This document shows, piece by piece, positions 34,723 through 43,686 of a stretch of 64,000 nt of DNA. The notes below the pieces were generated by a model that was not told the origin of the DNA, searched no databases, and saw only the letters and a list, made by a program, of their open reading frames with translations. The DNA comes from JACKAQ01 sp020634975 [NCBI: Calditrichia bacterium]. Its GTDB lineage: Bacteria; Calditrichota; Calditrichia; RBG-13-44-9. The translations under genes and the position numbers were made by a program. The DNA lies in assembly GCA_020634975.1 (NCBI GenBank), contig JACKAQ010000006.1, positions 1 through 64,000 on the forward strand. Reading direction: 5' to 3'. The first letter of the stretch is position 1; every line of letters begins with the position of its first letter.

Positions 34723-35046
34723 ATGATCATTTATGAAGTAAATCTGGATATCGACCGGAGCATTGAAACGGAATACGCGGCATTTATGGCCCATCATATC
34801 GATGAAATGCTGCAGTTCGACGGTTTTGAATCCGCCGAATGGTTTGAGCGGGAAGGGGAGGGTAACGAAAAAATTGCCTGCTGGACGGTGCATTACCATC
34901 TGCGATCTATGGCGGATTTGGAGCACTATTTTGAGCATCACGCCGCACGCATGCGTAGCGATGGCAAAAATAAATTCGGCGACCGTTTTACGGCAAACCG
35001 GCGGATTTTGCGCCCGATAAATTCTGGAAATAAAATTGACGGATAA
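34723..35046 (+). CDS. DUF4286 family protein
   Basis: A 107-residue small cytoplasmic protein with the DUF4286 layout: IIYEVNLDIDRSIETEYAAFMAHHIDEML at the N-terminus, FESAEWFERE, the strand IACWTVHYHLRSMADLEHYFEHHAARMR, and FGDRFTANRRIL near the end. It is probably a dimeric ferredoxin-like fold. Function unknown. GAGG lies seven bases before the ATG. It converges with the P-loop kinase gene. Confidence 0.8.
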   Translation: MIIYEVNLDIDRSIETEYAAFMAHHIDEMLQFDGFESAEWFEREGEGNEKIACWTVHYHLRSMADLEHYFEHHAARMRSDGKNKFGDRFTANRRILRPINSGNKIDG

Positions 35047-35049
35047 CTG

Positions 35050-35574
35050 TCAATCCGGTGAAAATCCCCAACCGCTTTTCAGGAAAGTGTTGGAAAACAA
35101 CGTTTGAATATCCGCAGCCGTCAGGTTGTTATTGATAATCATTAATTTTGCATCCAATTCCTGCGCGTTGCTTAACCGGTTGATTTCAATAATCTTATCT
35201 TCCAAAATATTGATGTGCCTGTCGGATTGGCGGGAACGGATACGTGAAAGACACACCTCGTTTGGCGCAAAAACCCGGATTTTTTCAACAGCATATTTGT
35301 TTCGCAAATTGTTCACCAGTTTTGATGAATATGGTGTAAAAACCGTGATTTCAAAACATACGGATTTGTGTTCCGAAAGCGCTTGTTCAATATTTTTCTC
35401 TAAAATATCAAAACCGCGTTGCTGATTTTCATCTGTTGTTATGCCTTCTTTTTGCAATGTTGCGAAAATCGCTTCGCTTTCGATAAAGCGGATGGCAAAT
35501 GCATCTGCCAAAATTTTGCCGATATGGGTTTTTCCGCTACCTTTCGGACCAACCAGAAGGTAAACCGTTTTCAT
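35050..35574 (-). CDS. P-loop NTPase, shikimate kinase-like
   Basis: A 174-residue nucleotide-binding protein. The Walker A motif GPKGSGKTHIGK is at residues 9-20. The following DAFAIRFIESEAIFA resembles the substrate-Asp region of shikimate and gluconate kinases. The strand SVCFEITVF is at the position where the family normally shows a less acidic sequence, and the lid region contains RIRSRQSDRH. The canonical shikimate-binding motifs (DxD and GGG) are not evident, so it is probably a small-molecule or nucleotide kinase of unknown substrate. AAGAGG supports the start. The local sequence is AT-richer than average. Confidence 0.65.
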   Translation of the reverse strand: MKTVYLLVGPKGSGKTHIGKILADAFAIRFIESEAIFATLQKEGITTDENQQRGFDILEKNIEQALSEHKSVCFEITVFTPYSSKLVNNLRNKYAVEKIRVFAPNEVCLSRIRSRQSDRHINILEDKIIEINRLSNAQELDAKLMIINNNLTAADIQTLFSNTFLKSGWGFSPD

Positions 35575-35861
35575 ATGTGCCTCTTATATAAACCTGTCTA
35601 CTGCATCTATTGATAGAAAATAATTCGAAAAACGATCCACGCCGCCACAATTATTTTTTTGGTTCTAAATGATTTCTGAAACCGCAAATCTGCTTAAAAT
35701 AACAAAAATGACTGAAGTTGTAGCGCTGTTTTTTCTTTCAGCGGCTTTCTTCTGAAAAAATGAGCTTGCAAATTTGCGAAAGTTATGGTAACAATTCACT
35801 CACTTAGCGGCTTGTCGGTAGGTTGAAAATGGTAAACATATTTTGATAAAAAGGTGAAAAA

Positions 35862-36389
35862 ATGGCTTTGACAAATATCGATAGACCAGCAGAAACGGAA
35901 TATCCGGTATATTTTGGCAAATATATCGAAAAAGTTAATGATGGAAATATCCTCGAAACACTGAGCGAGCAGTTGAATGATACGCTATCATTTTTCCAAA
36001 TAATACCGGAAGAAAAAGAAACGTTCCGCTATGCACCGGAAAAATGGAGCATTCGGGAGGTTGTCGGTCACATGCTCGATACCGAACGTGTTTTTAATTA
36101 TCGCGCCCTGAGATTCGCCCGAAATGATAAAACAGTCCTGCATGGTTTTGAAGAAAACGATTATATCCGTAACGCAACATTTAATGATTATCCGCTTTCA
36201 GAGCTTGCTGAAGCTTTTGCGAGTGTCCGGATTGCCACGTTATCGCTGTTTATTCATATGGACGAAGCAGCGTGGTTACGCCGTGGCGTTGCGTTTAAAG
36301 GGGAAATGAGTGTTCGGGCTATCGCATGGATTATCGCAGGTCACGAACTGCATCACCGGTCAATTTTGCACGAAAAATATATACTTTAG
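35862..36389 (+). CDS. DinB/YfiT-like four-helix metal-binding protein
   Basis: A 175-residue protein of the DinB-like superfamily of metal-dependent four-helix bundles, which includes bacillithiol transferases. The metal-binding histidines are visible in REVVGHMLDTERVFNYRALRFAR (first His) and IIAGHELHHRSILHEKY (second and third). The conserved APEKWSIREV motif occurs at about residues 54-63. The molecular role is undefined; members transfer thiols or act as hydrolases. AAGGTG precedes the ATG. The 287-base gap upstream (35575-35861) shows no gene and should hold divergent promoters. Confidence 0.85.
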   Translation: MALTNIDRPAETEYPVYFGKYIEKVNDGNILETLSEQLNDTLSFFQIIPEEKETFRYAPEKWSIREVVGHMLDTERVFNYRALRFARNDKTVLHGFEENDYIRNATFNDYPLSELAEAFASVRIATLSLFIHMDEAAWLRRGVAFKGEMSVRAIAWIIAGHELHHRSILHEKYIL

Positions 36390-36535
36390 CTCGCGCGAAC
36401 CGAAATGGGTAGACCGCCGACTGTGTCGTTTTCCGGTTGAATATGTCTGGAAAGATATGCATATTATTCCGATGTTTTTGATTCACCGGATTGTTGTTGT
36501 GCAGTATTTCTGAACATTGCATCGGAGATCTATTC

Positions 36536-37687
36536 ATGAAACGGTTGTGTTTAATCTTTTCTACATTCTTTGTTTTCACTTCTGCTTCAGTTAGTTTTGC
36601 CCAAACAGAAGAAACACCGCTGAACGTTTTCGGTTACTTTCAAACCTCGTTTCAAAATTGGACAAAATACAATAATCACCCGAACCAGACCTCCTTTTCG
36701 GTTCAACAGCTCAACTTTTTTTTCCAAAAAAAACTGGCGAGAAAGTGGAGTGCGTTTGTCAATTTTGAGTTTGTGAACAATTATTCCTCGATTCGCAATT
36801 GGGGCTCCGCCGATTTGCAGGAAGCGTGGATTCGCTACCGATCCAACGAAAAGTTCAATCTGAAACTGGGTTTGCAAATTCCTATCTTCAATAATCTCAA
36901 TGAGATAAATAACCGAACACCCATCTTGCCATACATCATCCGTCCGCTGGTTTACGAAACATCCTTCAAGGAATTTATTCCGCTGGAAGAATATGTACCG
37001 CGCCAGGCATTTGTTCAGGCTTATGGATTTATTCCTGTCGGTAAAGCGAAAATTGATTACGCGGCATACACCGGAAACAGCTCCAATATCAACAGCGATC
37101 GCGAAAATTGGCAAACCGGTGTCGATACAACCTCCCATTTTTTGTTCGGCGGGCGGCTTGGGTTGCGCGTTAAGGAATGGAAGGCAGGTGTTTCCGCAAC
37201 GTATCAACAGCGAAACGAATATGTGGGTTTGGCGGATTCGTTGAACAAACCGCAAAACGAGTTGCGCGGATTGCCGCATTACCGTTTTGGTGGTGATCTT
37301 TCGTTTCATTTCCAGAATTTTTCGTTCGAAGCGGAGTACATAGATACCTACATCCACACCGGAATAGATGAATTTGAGCTGGGCTTAAATTTCTATTATT
37401 TCACACTCAGCTATCAACTAAACGAAGCAATTGTAATATTTGGCAGTCACTGGATCACCAATTTGCATTTCAAGCTGGATGGCGTAAACCACTCCCATTA
37501 TGAAGATGAAGATATTACTGTGCCAAATTTCGGGATGACGTATAACGTTAGCGACCGGTTACGGTTAAAAGCACACTATGCCAGAGTGCGCTCGGATCAA
37601 AAGGATACGATTAACAATTCACTCGAATTTCGAAAAAACGTAGATAAATTTTCCGTAATTGCCGTTGCGGCTTCAGTATTTTTTTAA
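36536..37687 (+). CDS. Porin-like outer-membrane protein
   Basis: A 383-residue exported protein. The signal peptide ends SFAQ at about residue 22. The mature chain consists of amphipathic strands of a phosphate-selective-porin-like barrel: LNVFGYFQTSFQNW, KWSAFVNFEFVNNYSSI, LQEAWIRYRSNEKFNLKLG, a long loop with PLEEYVPRQAF, and C-terminal FSVIAVAASVFF. GGAG precedes ATG 36536. It leads an operon with a PstS-like binding protein and a sensor kinase; this trio suggests uptake or detection of a small anion or solute. The barrel is strongly supported; selectivity is an inference. Confidence 0.78.
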   Translation: MKRLCLIFSTFFVFTSASVSFAQTEETPLNVFGYFQTSFQNWTKYNNHPNQTSFSVQQLNFFFQKKLARKWSAFVNFEFVNNYSSIRNWGSADLQEAWIRYRSNEKFNLKLGLQIPIFNNLNEINNRTPILPYIIRPLVYETSFKEFIPLEEYVPRQAFVQAYGFIPVGKAKIDYAAYTGNSSNINSDRENWQTGVDTTSHFLFGGRLGLRVKEWKAGVSATYQQRNEYVGLADSLNKPQNELRGLPHYRFGGDLSFHFQNFSFEAEYIDTYIHTGIDEFELGLNFYYFTLSYQLNEAIVIFGSHWITNLHFKLDGVNHSHYEDEDITVPNFGMTYNVSDRLRLKAHYARVRSDQKDTINNSLEFRKNVDKFSVIAVAASVFF

Positions 37688-37731
37688 TCGGACATTTTCA
37701 ACGATTTAAAATATTGAGGCAGGATAATACT

Positions 37732-38154
37732 ATGAAAATACTGATACTTACATTTTTTGCAATTGTTACATTATCAATAGCTGGCAATGCCCAGGTTGCC
37801 GTTATTGCCAACAAAAACGTACCTGTTGAAGAAGTGAAAGATATTCAATTATTGGATTATTACGCCGGCGATATTCGCACATGGGCAGACGGCACACCGA
37901 TAAAAGTATTCGATTTGAAACCGAAAGGTGAAGTCCGCGATTTATTTTTCCATTTTCTCGGAAAAACTTCATCGCGAATGAAATCGATCTGGATGAAAAA
38001 AATGCTCTCCGGCGAAGGCAATCCGCCGGAAGCGCTGGCATCCGAAACAGATATGCTCAAACGTGTTTCGGCGACAGCCGGCGCAATTGGTTTTGTCAGT
38101 AACAATCTCGTTAACGATTCCGTAAAAGTGTTGGTTATAATACCGGAAGAATAA
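37732..38154 (+). CDS. Small PstS-like periplasmic substrate-binding protein
   Basis: A 140-residue protein with a signal peptide (MKILILTFFAIVTLSIAGNAQ), followed by a single-domain fold seen in short phosphate-ABC-type binding proteins: VAVIANKNVPVEEVKDIQLLDYYAGDIRTW, TPIKVFDLK, EVRDLFFHFLGKTSSRMKSIWMKKMLSGEGNPPE, and the C-terminal ATAGAIGFVSNN strand. It has about half the length of PstS, and no ABC permease is nearby. Such proteins are often found next to sensor kinases, as here, and probably act as the ligand-loading sensor partner. It begins 44 bases after the porin gene and ends 13 bases before the kinase gene. Confidence 0.78.
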   Translation: MKILILTFFAIVTLSIAGNAQVAVIANKNVPVEEVKDIQLLDYYAGDIRTWADGTPIKVFDLKPKGEVRDLFFHFLGKTSSRMKSIWMKKMLSGEGNPPEALASETDMLKRVSATAGAIGFVSNNLVNDSVKVLVIIPEE

Positions 38155-38167
38155 TCTGAAAACATCC

Positions 38168-39892
38168 ATGAAATACAAAGACCTCCCATTAGCTGTAAAA
38201 CAACTCCTCGGTTTCGGTTTCATTTTGCTGATAATGGCGGCGGTAATCGGATTTTCGATTTCCAAAATGTTCGATATCAAAGAGGATTTCGATGAAATTA
38301 CCACCAACCGTTTGCCCCGTGCGATCGCCATTTTTGATATCCACCTGAACACCACCAACTTGCGGCTCAACCAGCTCCAGCACGCCTTTGCCACGGACAA
38401 AATTCAGAAGCAGGAACAGGCGGAGATTCTGATCCGGTTGATCGACCAAATCAACGAAAATCTGGATACGTACAACACGTACAAAGCCGAATCGGAAGCC
38501 AAAAACCTGTATTCCGTTGAAGAAAGCAAACTGTTCAAATCTTTCGAACGGAAGTGGGAAGCTTATCAGGATTTGAGTTTCAGCATTTTTCAGCTATCGC
38601 TGGAAAACAAAAGCCAGCAAGCGATTGATTTGCTCAACGGCGATGGCCGGGAAGCATTTAACGATTTCAGCAAAGATCTCACAGCGTTGGTAAAAGTGAA
38701 CCAGAGCGACGCTTATCTTGCGGCGCAGCGTGCCGAAAAAACCTATTTATCGACCCACAAAGTTATTTTCCTGCTGTTTTTTATCTCGATTATTGCATCG
38801 GTCATTTTTATCGGCGGGTTGGTTCGATACAACACAATTCCCATCAAACAATTGGAAAAAGCGGCAAAGCAGGTCGCGGATGGCGATTTGAATGTGACGG
38901 TGCAAATCGACAAACGCGATGAAGTCGGTAACCTGGCGCGATCGTTTAACCAAATGACCGCATCGCTGCGAACCGCGACCGAAAACCTGCAAATTCAGGC
39001 TTCCGAACTGAAGCTGAAAAACGATAAGCTCCAAACCGCGCACAATGAGCTGGAAGAAAAATCACAGATTTTAATGAAGCAGAAAACCGAAATCCTGCAA
39101 AAAAACATCGATTTGTACGACACGATGGAGGAGCTGAAAAAGACCCAGGAACATTTGCTGATGAAAGAAAAAATGGCTGCGCTCGGCGTGTTGATCGCCG
39201 GCGTTGCGCATGAAATTAACAGCCCGATCGGCACGGTCATCAGCTCTACGGATGTGCTGCGGCGCTGCATCCAAAAAATCGAAACGGCAATTTCGGAAAG
39301 CAAGGATCTGGATGAATTGCAAAACAGCCACAATTTCCAAAAAGCCATCAGTTTGTTGAACAACAATCTTCACACAACCGTCAACGCCAGCAGCCGGATT
39401 GTCACGTTGGTCAAAAGTCTCAAAAATTTTTCGCGTCTGGATGAGTCGGAATACCAGATTGCCGACATTCACGACGGGTTGAACAGCAGCCTGATTTTGA
39501 TTGGCACGGAAACGCAGCAGCGCATCAGTATCGAAAAAAAATACGGCAACATCCCCAAAATTTTCTGTTATGCCAGCCAGTTAAACCAGGTTTTTTTCAA
39601 CGTGCTCCGCAATGCCGCACAGGCGATTGAGGGCAATGGCACGATCACGATTAAAACGTATCAGCAGGATGACAAAGTGTGTATCGAAATTTCGGATACG
39701 GGACGCGGTATCTCGCCGGAATATCTGGAAAAAGTATTCGATTTCAAATTTTCATCTTCACCCGAACGGGTAAAACTGGGCTCCGGATTGGCGACGGCTT
39801 ACAGCATTATCCAACGCCACAACGGTGAAATAAAGGTGAACAGCAAACCGGGAAAAGGGAGCACTTTTCTGATCATCCTGCCTGTTAAATAA
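38168..39892 (+). CDS. Membrane sensor histidine kinase
   Basis: A 574-residue kinase. Membrane helix 1 is at about 14-35, then a four-helix-bundle periplasmic sensor (about 36-195), membrane helix 2 (about 196-218), a HAMP domain (about 219-275), a coiled coil (to about 335), the phosphoacceptor domain with His348 in GVAHEINSPIGTV, and the ATPase domain with the N box (NQVFFNVLRNAAQAI), DTGRGISPEYLEKVFDFKF and GSGLATAYSII. The final gene of the porin / binding protein / kinase operon; no response regulator is adjacent. The periplasmic bundle presumably contacts the small binding protein. The upstream ribosome site is weak, which suggests translational coupling. Confidence 0.92.
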   Translation: MKYKDLPLAVKQLLGFGFILLIMAAVIGFSISKMFDIKEDFDEITTNRLPRAIAIFDIHLNTTNLRLNQLQHAFATDKIQKQEQAEILIRLIDQINENLDTYNTYKAESEAKNLYSVEESKLFKSFERKWEAYQDLSFSIFQLSLENKSQQAIDLLNGDGREAFNDFSKDLTALVKVNQSDAYLAAQRAEKTYLSTHKVIFLLFFISIIASVIFIGGLVRYNTIPIKQLEKAAKQVADGDLNVTVQIDKRDEVGNLARSFNQMTASLRTATENLQIQASELKLKNDKLQTAHNELEEKSQILMKQKTEILQKNIDLYDTMEELKKTQEHLLMKEKMAALGVLIAGVAHEINSPIGTVISSTDVLRRCIQKIETAISESKDLDELQNSHNFQKAISLLNNNLHTTVNASSRIVTLVKSLKNFSRLDESEYQIADIHDGLNSSLILIGTETQQRISIEKKYGNIPKIFCYASQLNQVFFNVLRNAAQAIEGNGTITIKTYQQDDKVCIEISDTGRGISPEYLEKVFDFKFSSSPERVKLGSGLATAYSIIQRHNGEIKVNSKPGKGSTFLIILPVK

Positions 39893-39943
39893 TCATTCGA
39901 AATCGATCGCAAAACACAATATTGCAAAAGAAAGAGATATAAA

Positions 39944-40573
39944 ATGCACGGACCAGATCCATTAGAAAAACATCCGATGGCAGGATTTCCGCAAATTTGT
40001 TATATCAAAAACACCATTAAAAGCGCCAATATTTTTGTCGGCGATTACAGCTATTACGACGATCCGGACGATTCCGAAAATTTTGAACGGAACGTGCTGT
40101 ATCACTATCCGTTCATCGGCGACAAGCTGGTCATCGGAAAATTTTGCGCGTTTGCCCGCGGTGTAAAATTTATCATGAACGGCGCTAATCACAAAATGGA
40201 CGGCATTTCCACATATCCGTTTTACATTTTCGGACACGGTTGGGAAAGCGCAATGCCGGATATGAGCGAGTTCCCGTACAAAGGCGATACGGTTGTGGGT
40301 AACGATGTCTGGATCGGTTTCGATAGTTTGATCATGCCCGGCGTAACCATCGGCGATGGCGCAATTATCGCATCGCGATCGGTTGTGGTATCGGATGTGG
40401 AACCGTACACCATTGTCGGCGGAAATCCGGCAAAGCTGCTCAAACGCCGTTTTGACGGCGAAACGGTGCAATCGCTGATCGACATAAAATGGTGGGATTG
40501 GCCCATCGAAAAAATATCCGCGAATCTGAAAACCATCATGAACGGCGATATTGCCGCGTTGAAAGCGTTGTAA
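39944..40573 (+). CDS. Vat-like streptogramin A/xenobiotic O-acetyltransferase
   Basis: A 209-residue left-handed beta-helix acetyltransferase. Length and sequence blocks match the Vat family closely: HGPDPLEKHPMAG, NVLYHYPFIGDKLVIGKFC, FIMNGANHKMDG with catalytic His83, GDTVVGNDVWIGFDSLIMPGV, IVGGNPAKLLKRRF and DIKWWDWPI. Vat enzymes acetylate streptogramin A antibiotics with acetyl-CoA, inactivating them; many chromosomal relatives act on unknown substrates. Resistance is not shown by sequence alone. AAGAGA lies upstream. It is followed 29 bases later by the creatininase-like gene. No mobile element is near, so it is likely a resident gene. Confidence 0.88.
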   Translation: MHGPDPLEKHPMAGFPQICYIKNTIKSANIFVGDYSYYDDPDDSENFERNVLYHYPFIGDKLVIGKFCAFARGVKFIMNGANHKMDGISTYPFYIFGHGWESAMPDMSEFPYKGDTVVGNDVWIGFDSLIMPGVTIGDGAIIASRSVVVSDVEPYTIVGGNPAKLLKRRFDGETVQSLIDIKWWDWPIEKISANLKTIMNGDIAALKAL

Positions 40574-40601
40574 ATTCTCAACATAACTATCAGGAATTGT
40601 G

Positions 40602-41369
40602 ATGTCCGAACGACCCTATATTTTAGCCGAAACCCATTGGAAAACCGTAAAAAATACGCCATACGAAGTGGTGGTGCTGCCGTGGGGTGCTACCGAGGCG
40701 CACAACTACCATTTGCCGTATGCCACCGATAATTTGCAATGCGATTACATTGCGGCGGAAGCAGCGCGAATCGCATGGGAAAAAGGTGCAAAAGTGGTGG
40801 TTTTGCCGACGATCCCGTTTGGCGTGAACACCGGGCAATTTGAAATCAAGCTGGATATCAACATGAATCCGGGTACGCAGGCGATGGTATTTCGCGATAT
40901 CGCGGAATCGCTGTCGCGCCAGGGTTTGCAGAAAATCGTGATTTTGAACGGGCACGGCGGCAACAATTTCCGGCAGATGTTGCGGGAGATCCAACCGCAA
41001 TATCCACAACTGTTTATGAGCGTTATCAATTGGTATCAGGTGCTCGAAAACAGCCGCTTTTTTGATGAACCGGGCGATCATGCAGGAGAGATGGAAACGG
41101 CAAATATGCAGCACATCGCGCCGGATTTGGTGCTGCCGCTTTCCGAAGCGGGAACCGGCGAAAGCATCCCGTTCAAATTAAAAGGTATCGCCGAAGGCTG
41201 GGTGTGGGCGCAGCGCGAATGGCACAAAGCCACAGTCGATACGGGTGTGGGAAATCCCGCCAAAGCAACGCCGGAAAAAGGGCGTATTTTTCTCGAAGCG
41301 TTGACAACAAAAATCGCCGGTTATCTGGTCGATCTCGCCAACAGCGACATCAACGATTTGTATGAATAG
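40602..41369 (+). CDS. Creatininase family amidohydrolase
   Basis: A 255-residue metal-dependent amidohydrolase of the creatininase/MftE/ArfB group, normally cytoplasmic. The binuclear metal ligands can be seen as Glu32 and His34 in GATEAHNYHLPYATD, Asp43, His118 in LNGHGGNN, and Glu163 in GDHAGEMETA. Family members hydrolyse creatinine, formamidopyrimidines or the mycofactocin precursor; none of those contexts is present here, so the substrate is unknown. AGGA six bases before ATG 40602 supports that start over GTG 40599. Confidence 0.88.
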   Translation: MSERPYILAETHWKTVKNTPYEVVVLPWGATEAHNYHLPYATDNLQCDYIAAEAARIAWEKGAKVVVLPTIPFGVNTGQFEIKLDINMNPGTQAMVFRDIAESLSRQGLQKIVILNGHGGNNFRQMLREIQPQYPQLFMSVINWYQVLENSRFFDEPGDHAGEMETANMQHIAPDLVLPLSEAGTGESIPFKLKGIAEGWVWAQREWHKATVDTGVGNPAKATPEKGRIFLEALTTKIAGYLVDLANSDINDLYE

Positions 41370-41467
41370 AAATTAGCCAGATCACATTTTTTAACAAAAA
41401 ATGAATTAATATGTCCGGCGATGAGGAATTTATTAACCCGGAAAACGCAAAAACGGAAGATTGTTGT

Positions 41468-41845
41468 ATGAATACAAAAGATCCCAAATTTACCGCACTG
41501 TTGTTTAACGAAGCCATAAATAATCAGGATATCGAAAGCTTGATGGCGCTGCTGACCGAAAATCACCGCTTTATCGACAGTGAAAACAACGTTCAAACCG
41601 GAACGGCAAAACTGCGGGAAATTTGGACCGATTTTTTCAGATATTACCCGGATTACCGGAATTATTTTTCCACCGTTCGTTCGGTCGATGAAGTTGTGAC
41701 CATCACCGGATACACGATATGTTTGTTCAAGCCGCTGGAGGGCGATGCACTGTGGCGCGCGGTGATCGAAAACGATAAAATTGCCGAATGGGCGGTTTTT
41801 ACCGACACTCTGGAAAACCGGAAAAAACTGAACATCCCGCAATAA
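41468..41845 (+). CDS. SnoaL/NTF2-like protein
   Basis: A 125-residue protein of the NTF2-like fold. The helical N-terminus (KFTALLFNEAINNQDIESLMALLTENHRFID) followed by REIWTDFFRYYPDYRNYF and the sheet (VVTITGYTICLF, WRAVIENDKIAEWAVFTDT) are typical of the group. Catalytic function is not assignable. ATG 41468 gives the usual N-terminus; the frame is open from ATG 41411, which would add 19 residues without a ribosome site. Confidence 0.75.
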   Translation: MNTKDPKFTALLFNEAINNQDIESLMALLTENHRFIDSENNVQTGTAKLREIWTDFFRYYPDYRNYFSTVRSVDEVVTITGYTICLFKPLEGDALWRAVIENDKIAEWAVFTDTLENRKKLNIPQ

Positions 41846-42263
41846 AAACCGCAAAAAAAATTCGCTGTTGCGGCTTTGGAATTCAGCGGAAAAACGCCGC
41901 GAACATCCCTCGGTCAGATGCCTTTTTTTCACTGTATTTTTTCGCCAAAACAATGCCGCAACACCCGCGAACAATTTTTTATTCATACCTTTTCGATTTT
42001 AAAAATACGATATTTGAGTTGTGCGTTGATACGATTCCGGTGTGTTTTGACCACCGGTTTTCCGCAGAAAACGCCGGGAAAATTTGCGATTTGAGCACCA
42101 GATCGCGAGGGGTTTTTTAAGGGGACATTTATTATCGCGATAATTCAACAGCAGCGTGATCGGCAACTGTCTTCACTCGTTTTCCATTGTTGCTCACATG
42201 CTCGTTTTCTGCCCCGGTAAACCTCTGTAAACAAAACAAAGCAAACTTTTTGAGGTATAAGCA
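41846..42263. other. Intergenic region upstream of glutamate dehydrogenase
   Basis: 418 bases without a credible gene. A hairpin CCGGTG/CACCGG (42037-42042 with 42052-42057) followed by TTTT may be a weak terminator for upstream transcripts. The remaining part presumably holds the promoter of the dehydrogenase gene. No riboswitch was recognised. Confidence 0.45.
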
Positions 42264-43550
42264 ATGATGGACAAAGCGTTTAATGCCTTTGAGATGGCTC
42301 AGTCCCAGTTTGACGGCGTTGCCGATCTGTTGGATCTGGATAGTGCTGCCCGGGAGCTGTTGCGTCAGCCGATGCGTGAATATCATTTCAATATTCCCGT
42401 TCGGATGGATGACGGCAAAGTAAAAGTGTTTCGCGGATTCCGCGTTCAGCACAACGATGCCCGCGGTCCGGGAAAAGGCGGCATCCGGTTTCACCCGCTA
42501 GAAACGATCGATACCGTGCGTGCCCTTTCGATGTGGATGACCTGGAAATGCTCCGCAGTGGATATTCCGTTGGGCGGCAGCAAGGGCGGCGTGGTTTGCG
42601 ATCCGCATAATTTGAGTGATCGCGAACAGGAACGGCTCTGCCGTGGTTGGGTGCGTCAAGTTGCGCAAAATGTCGGTCCCATTCTCGATGTTCCGGCACC
42701 GGATGTGATGACCAGCGCCCAGCACATGCTCTGGATGCTCGATGAATTCGAGATTATCCATGGCGGAAAATATCCCGGGTTTATCACCGGAAAACCGGTG
42801 GGCATGGGCGGTTCGCTCGGACGGATGGAAGCTACCGGCTACGGTGTAATTTTCACCGTTCGTGAGGCGTTGAAAGAAATGAATTTGCATCCCCAAAATA
42901 CCACCGCCAGCGTTCAGGGATTTGGAAACGTGGCACAATTTGCCATCCAATTGTACCAGCAGATGGGTGGCACGGTTGTGTCGGTATCCTGTTGGGATCA
43001 GGCGGCGCAAAAATCTTTTGCATATCGCAAAAAAAGCGGGATCGATTTGAACGAATTGCGCGGCATCACCGACCATTTTGGCGGTATCGATCAAAACAAA
43101 GCGAAGGATTTGGGATACGAAATTTTACCCGGAGATTCATGGATCAGTGAAGATGTGGATATTCTGATTCCCGCCGCGCTGGAAAACCAGGTTACAAAAG
43201 ATAATGTGATGCAAATTTCCAAACAGGTGAAAATTATCGCCGAAGGCGCTAACGGACCCACGACACCTGCGGCAGACCGTTTGATCCGGGAACGCAATAT
43301 TTTTCTGATTCCCGATTTTCTGGCGAACGCCGGCGGCGTAACCTGCAGCTATTTTGAACAGGTGCAAAGCAACATGAATTATTTCTGGGAACGCGACGAA
43401 GTGTTGGGAAAACTGGATATTAAAATGACTTCGGCATTTATCGCGATCAGCGAATTGGCCAAAAAGCGCCGGTTGTACATGCGCGATGCGGCGTATGTGA
43501 TCGCCGTAAACCGGGTTGTGCAAGCTTGCCGTGATCGCGGCTGGATCTAA
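42264..43550 (+). CDS. gdhA: Glu/Leu/Phe/Val dehydrogenase (glutamate dehydrogenase)
   Basis: A 428-residue hexameric-type NAD(P)-dependent glutamate dehydrogenase that links ammonia assimilation or glutamate catabolism with 2-oxoglutarate. The substrate-site lysines are Lys71 (GPGKGGIRFHP), Lys95 (WMTWKCS) and catalytic Lys107 (PLGGSKGG), with Asp144 in VPAPDVMTS. The nucleotide-binding motif is GFGNVAQFAI at about 216-225. NFLANAGGV-type sequence (DFLANAGGVTCSYFE) is near the C-terminus. Length suits the class II family. GAGG precedes the ATG. PruA, which makes glutamate from proline, lies elsewhere in the window. Confidence 0.94.
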   Translation: MMDKAFNAFEMAQSQFDGVADLLDLDSAARELLRQPMREYHFNIPVRMDDGKVKVFRGFRVQHNDARGPGKGGIRFHPLETIDTVRALSMWMTWKCSAVDIPLGGSKGGVVCDPHNLSDREQERLCRGWVRQVAQNVGPILDVPAPDVMTSAQHMLWMLDEFEIIHGGKYPGFITGKPVGMGGSLGRMEATGYGVIFTVREALKEMNLHPQNTTASVQGFGNVAQFAIQLYQQMGGTVVSVSCWDQAAQKSFAYRKKSGIDLNELRGITDHFGGIDQNKAKDLGYEILPGDSWISEDVDILIPAALENQVTKDNVMQISKQVKIIAEGANGPTTPAADRLIRERNIFLIPDFLANAGGVTCSYFEQVQSNMNYFWERDEVLGKLDIKMTSAFIAISELAKKRRLYMRDAAYVIAVNRVVQACRDRGWI

Positions 43551-43563
43551 TTTTCCAAAACAA

Positions 43564-43601
43564 ATGCATCCCGGGTGGACTACTAAACATTCGGGATGCA
43601 T
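43564..43601 (+). terminator. Possible weak terminator after glutamate dehydrogenase
   Basis: ATGCATCCCG (43564-43573) and CGGGATGCAT (43592-43601) form a 10-bp stem with an 18-base loop, 14 bases after the stop. There is no proper T-run, so it may only stabilise the 3' end. Confidence 0.4.
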
Positions 43602-43686
43602 AAGTTGCAGTTTTTCAACGATTTGCGATACTCAATTTCTCACCAAATTTGCATAAATGCCGGAAACAGCGAAAGGCGATTTTTCG

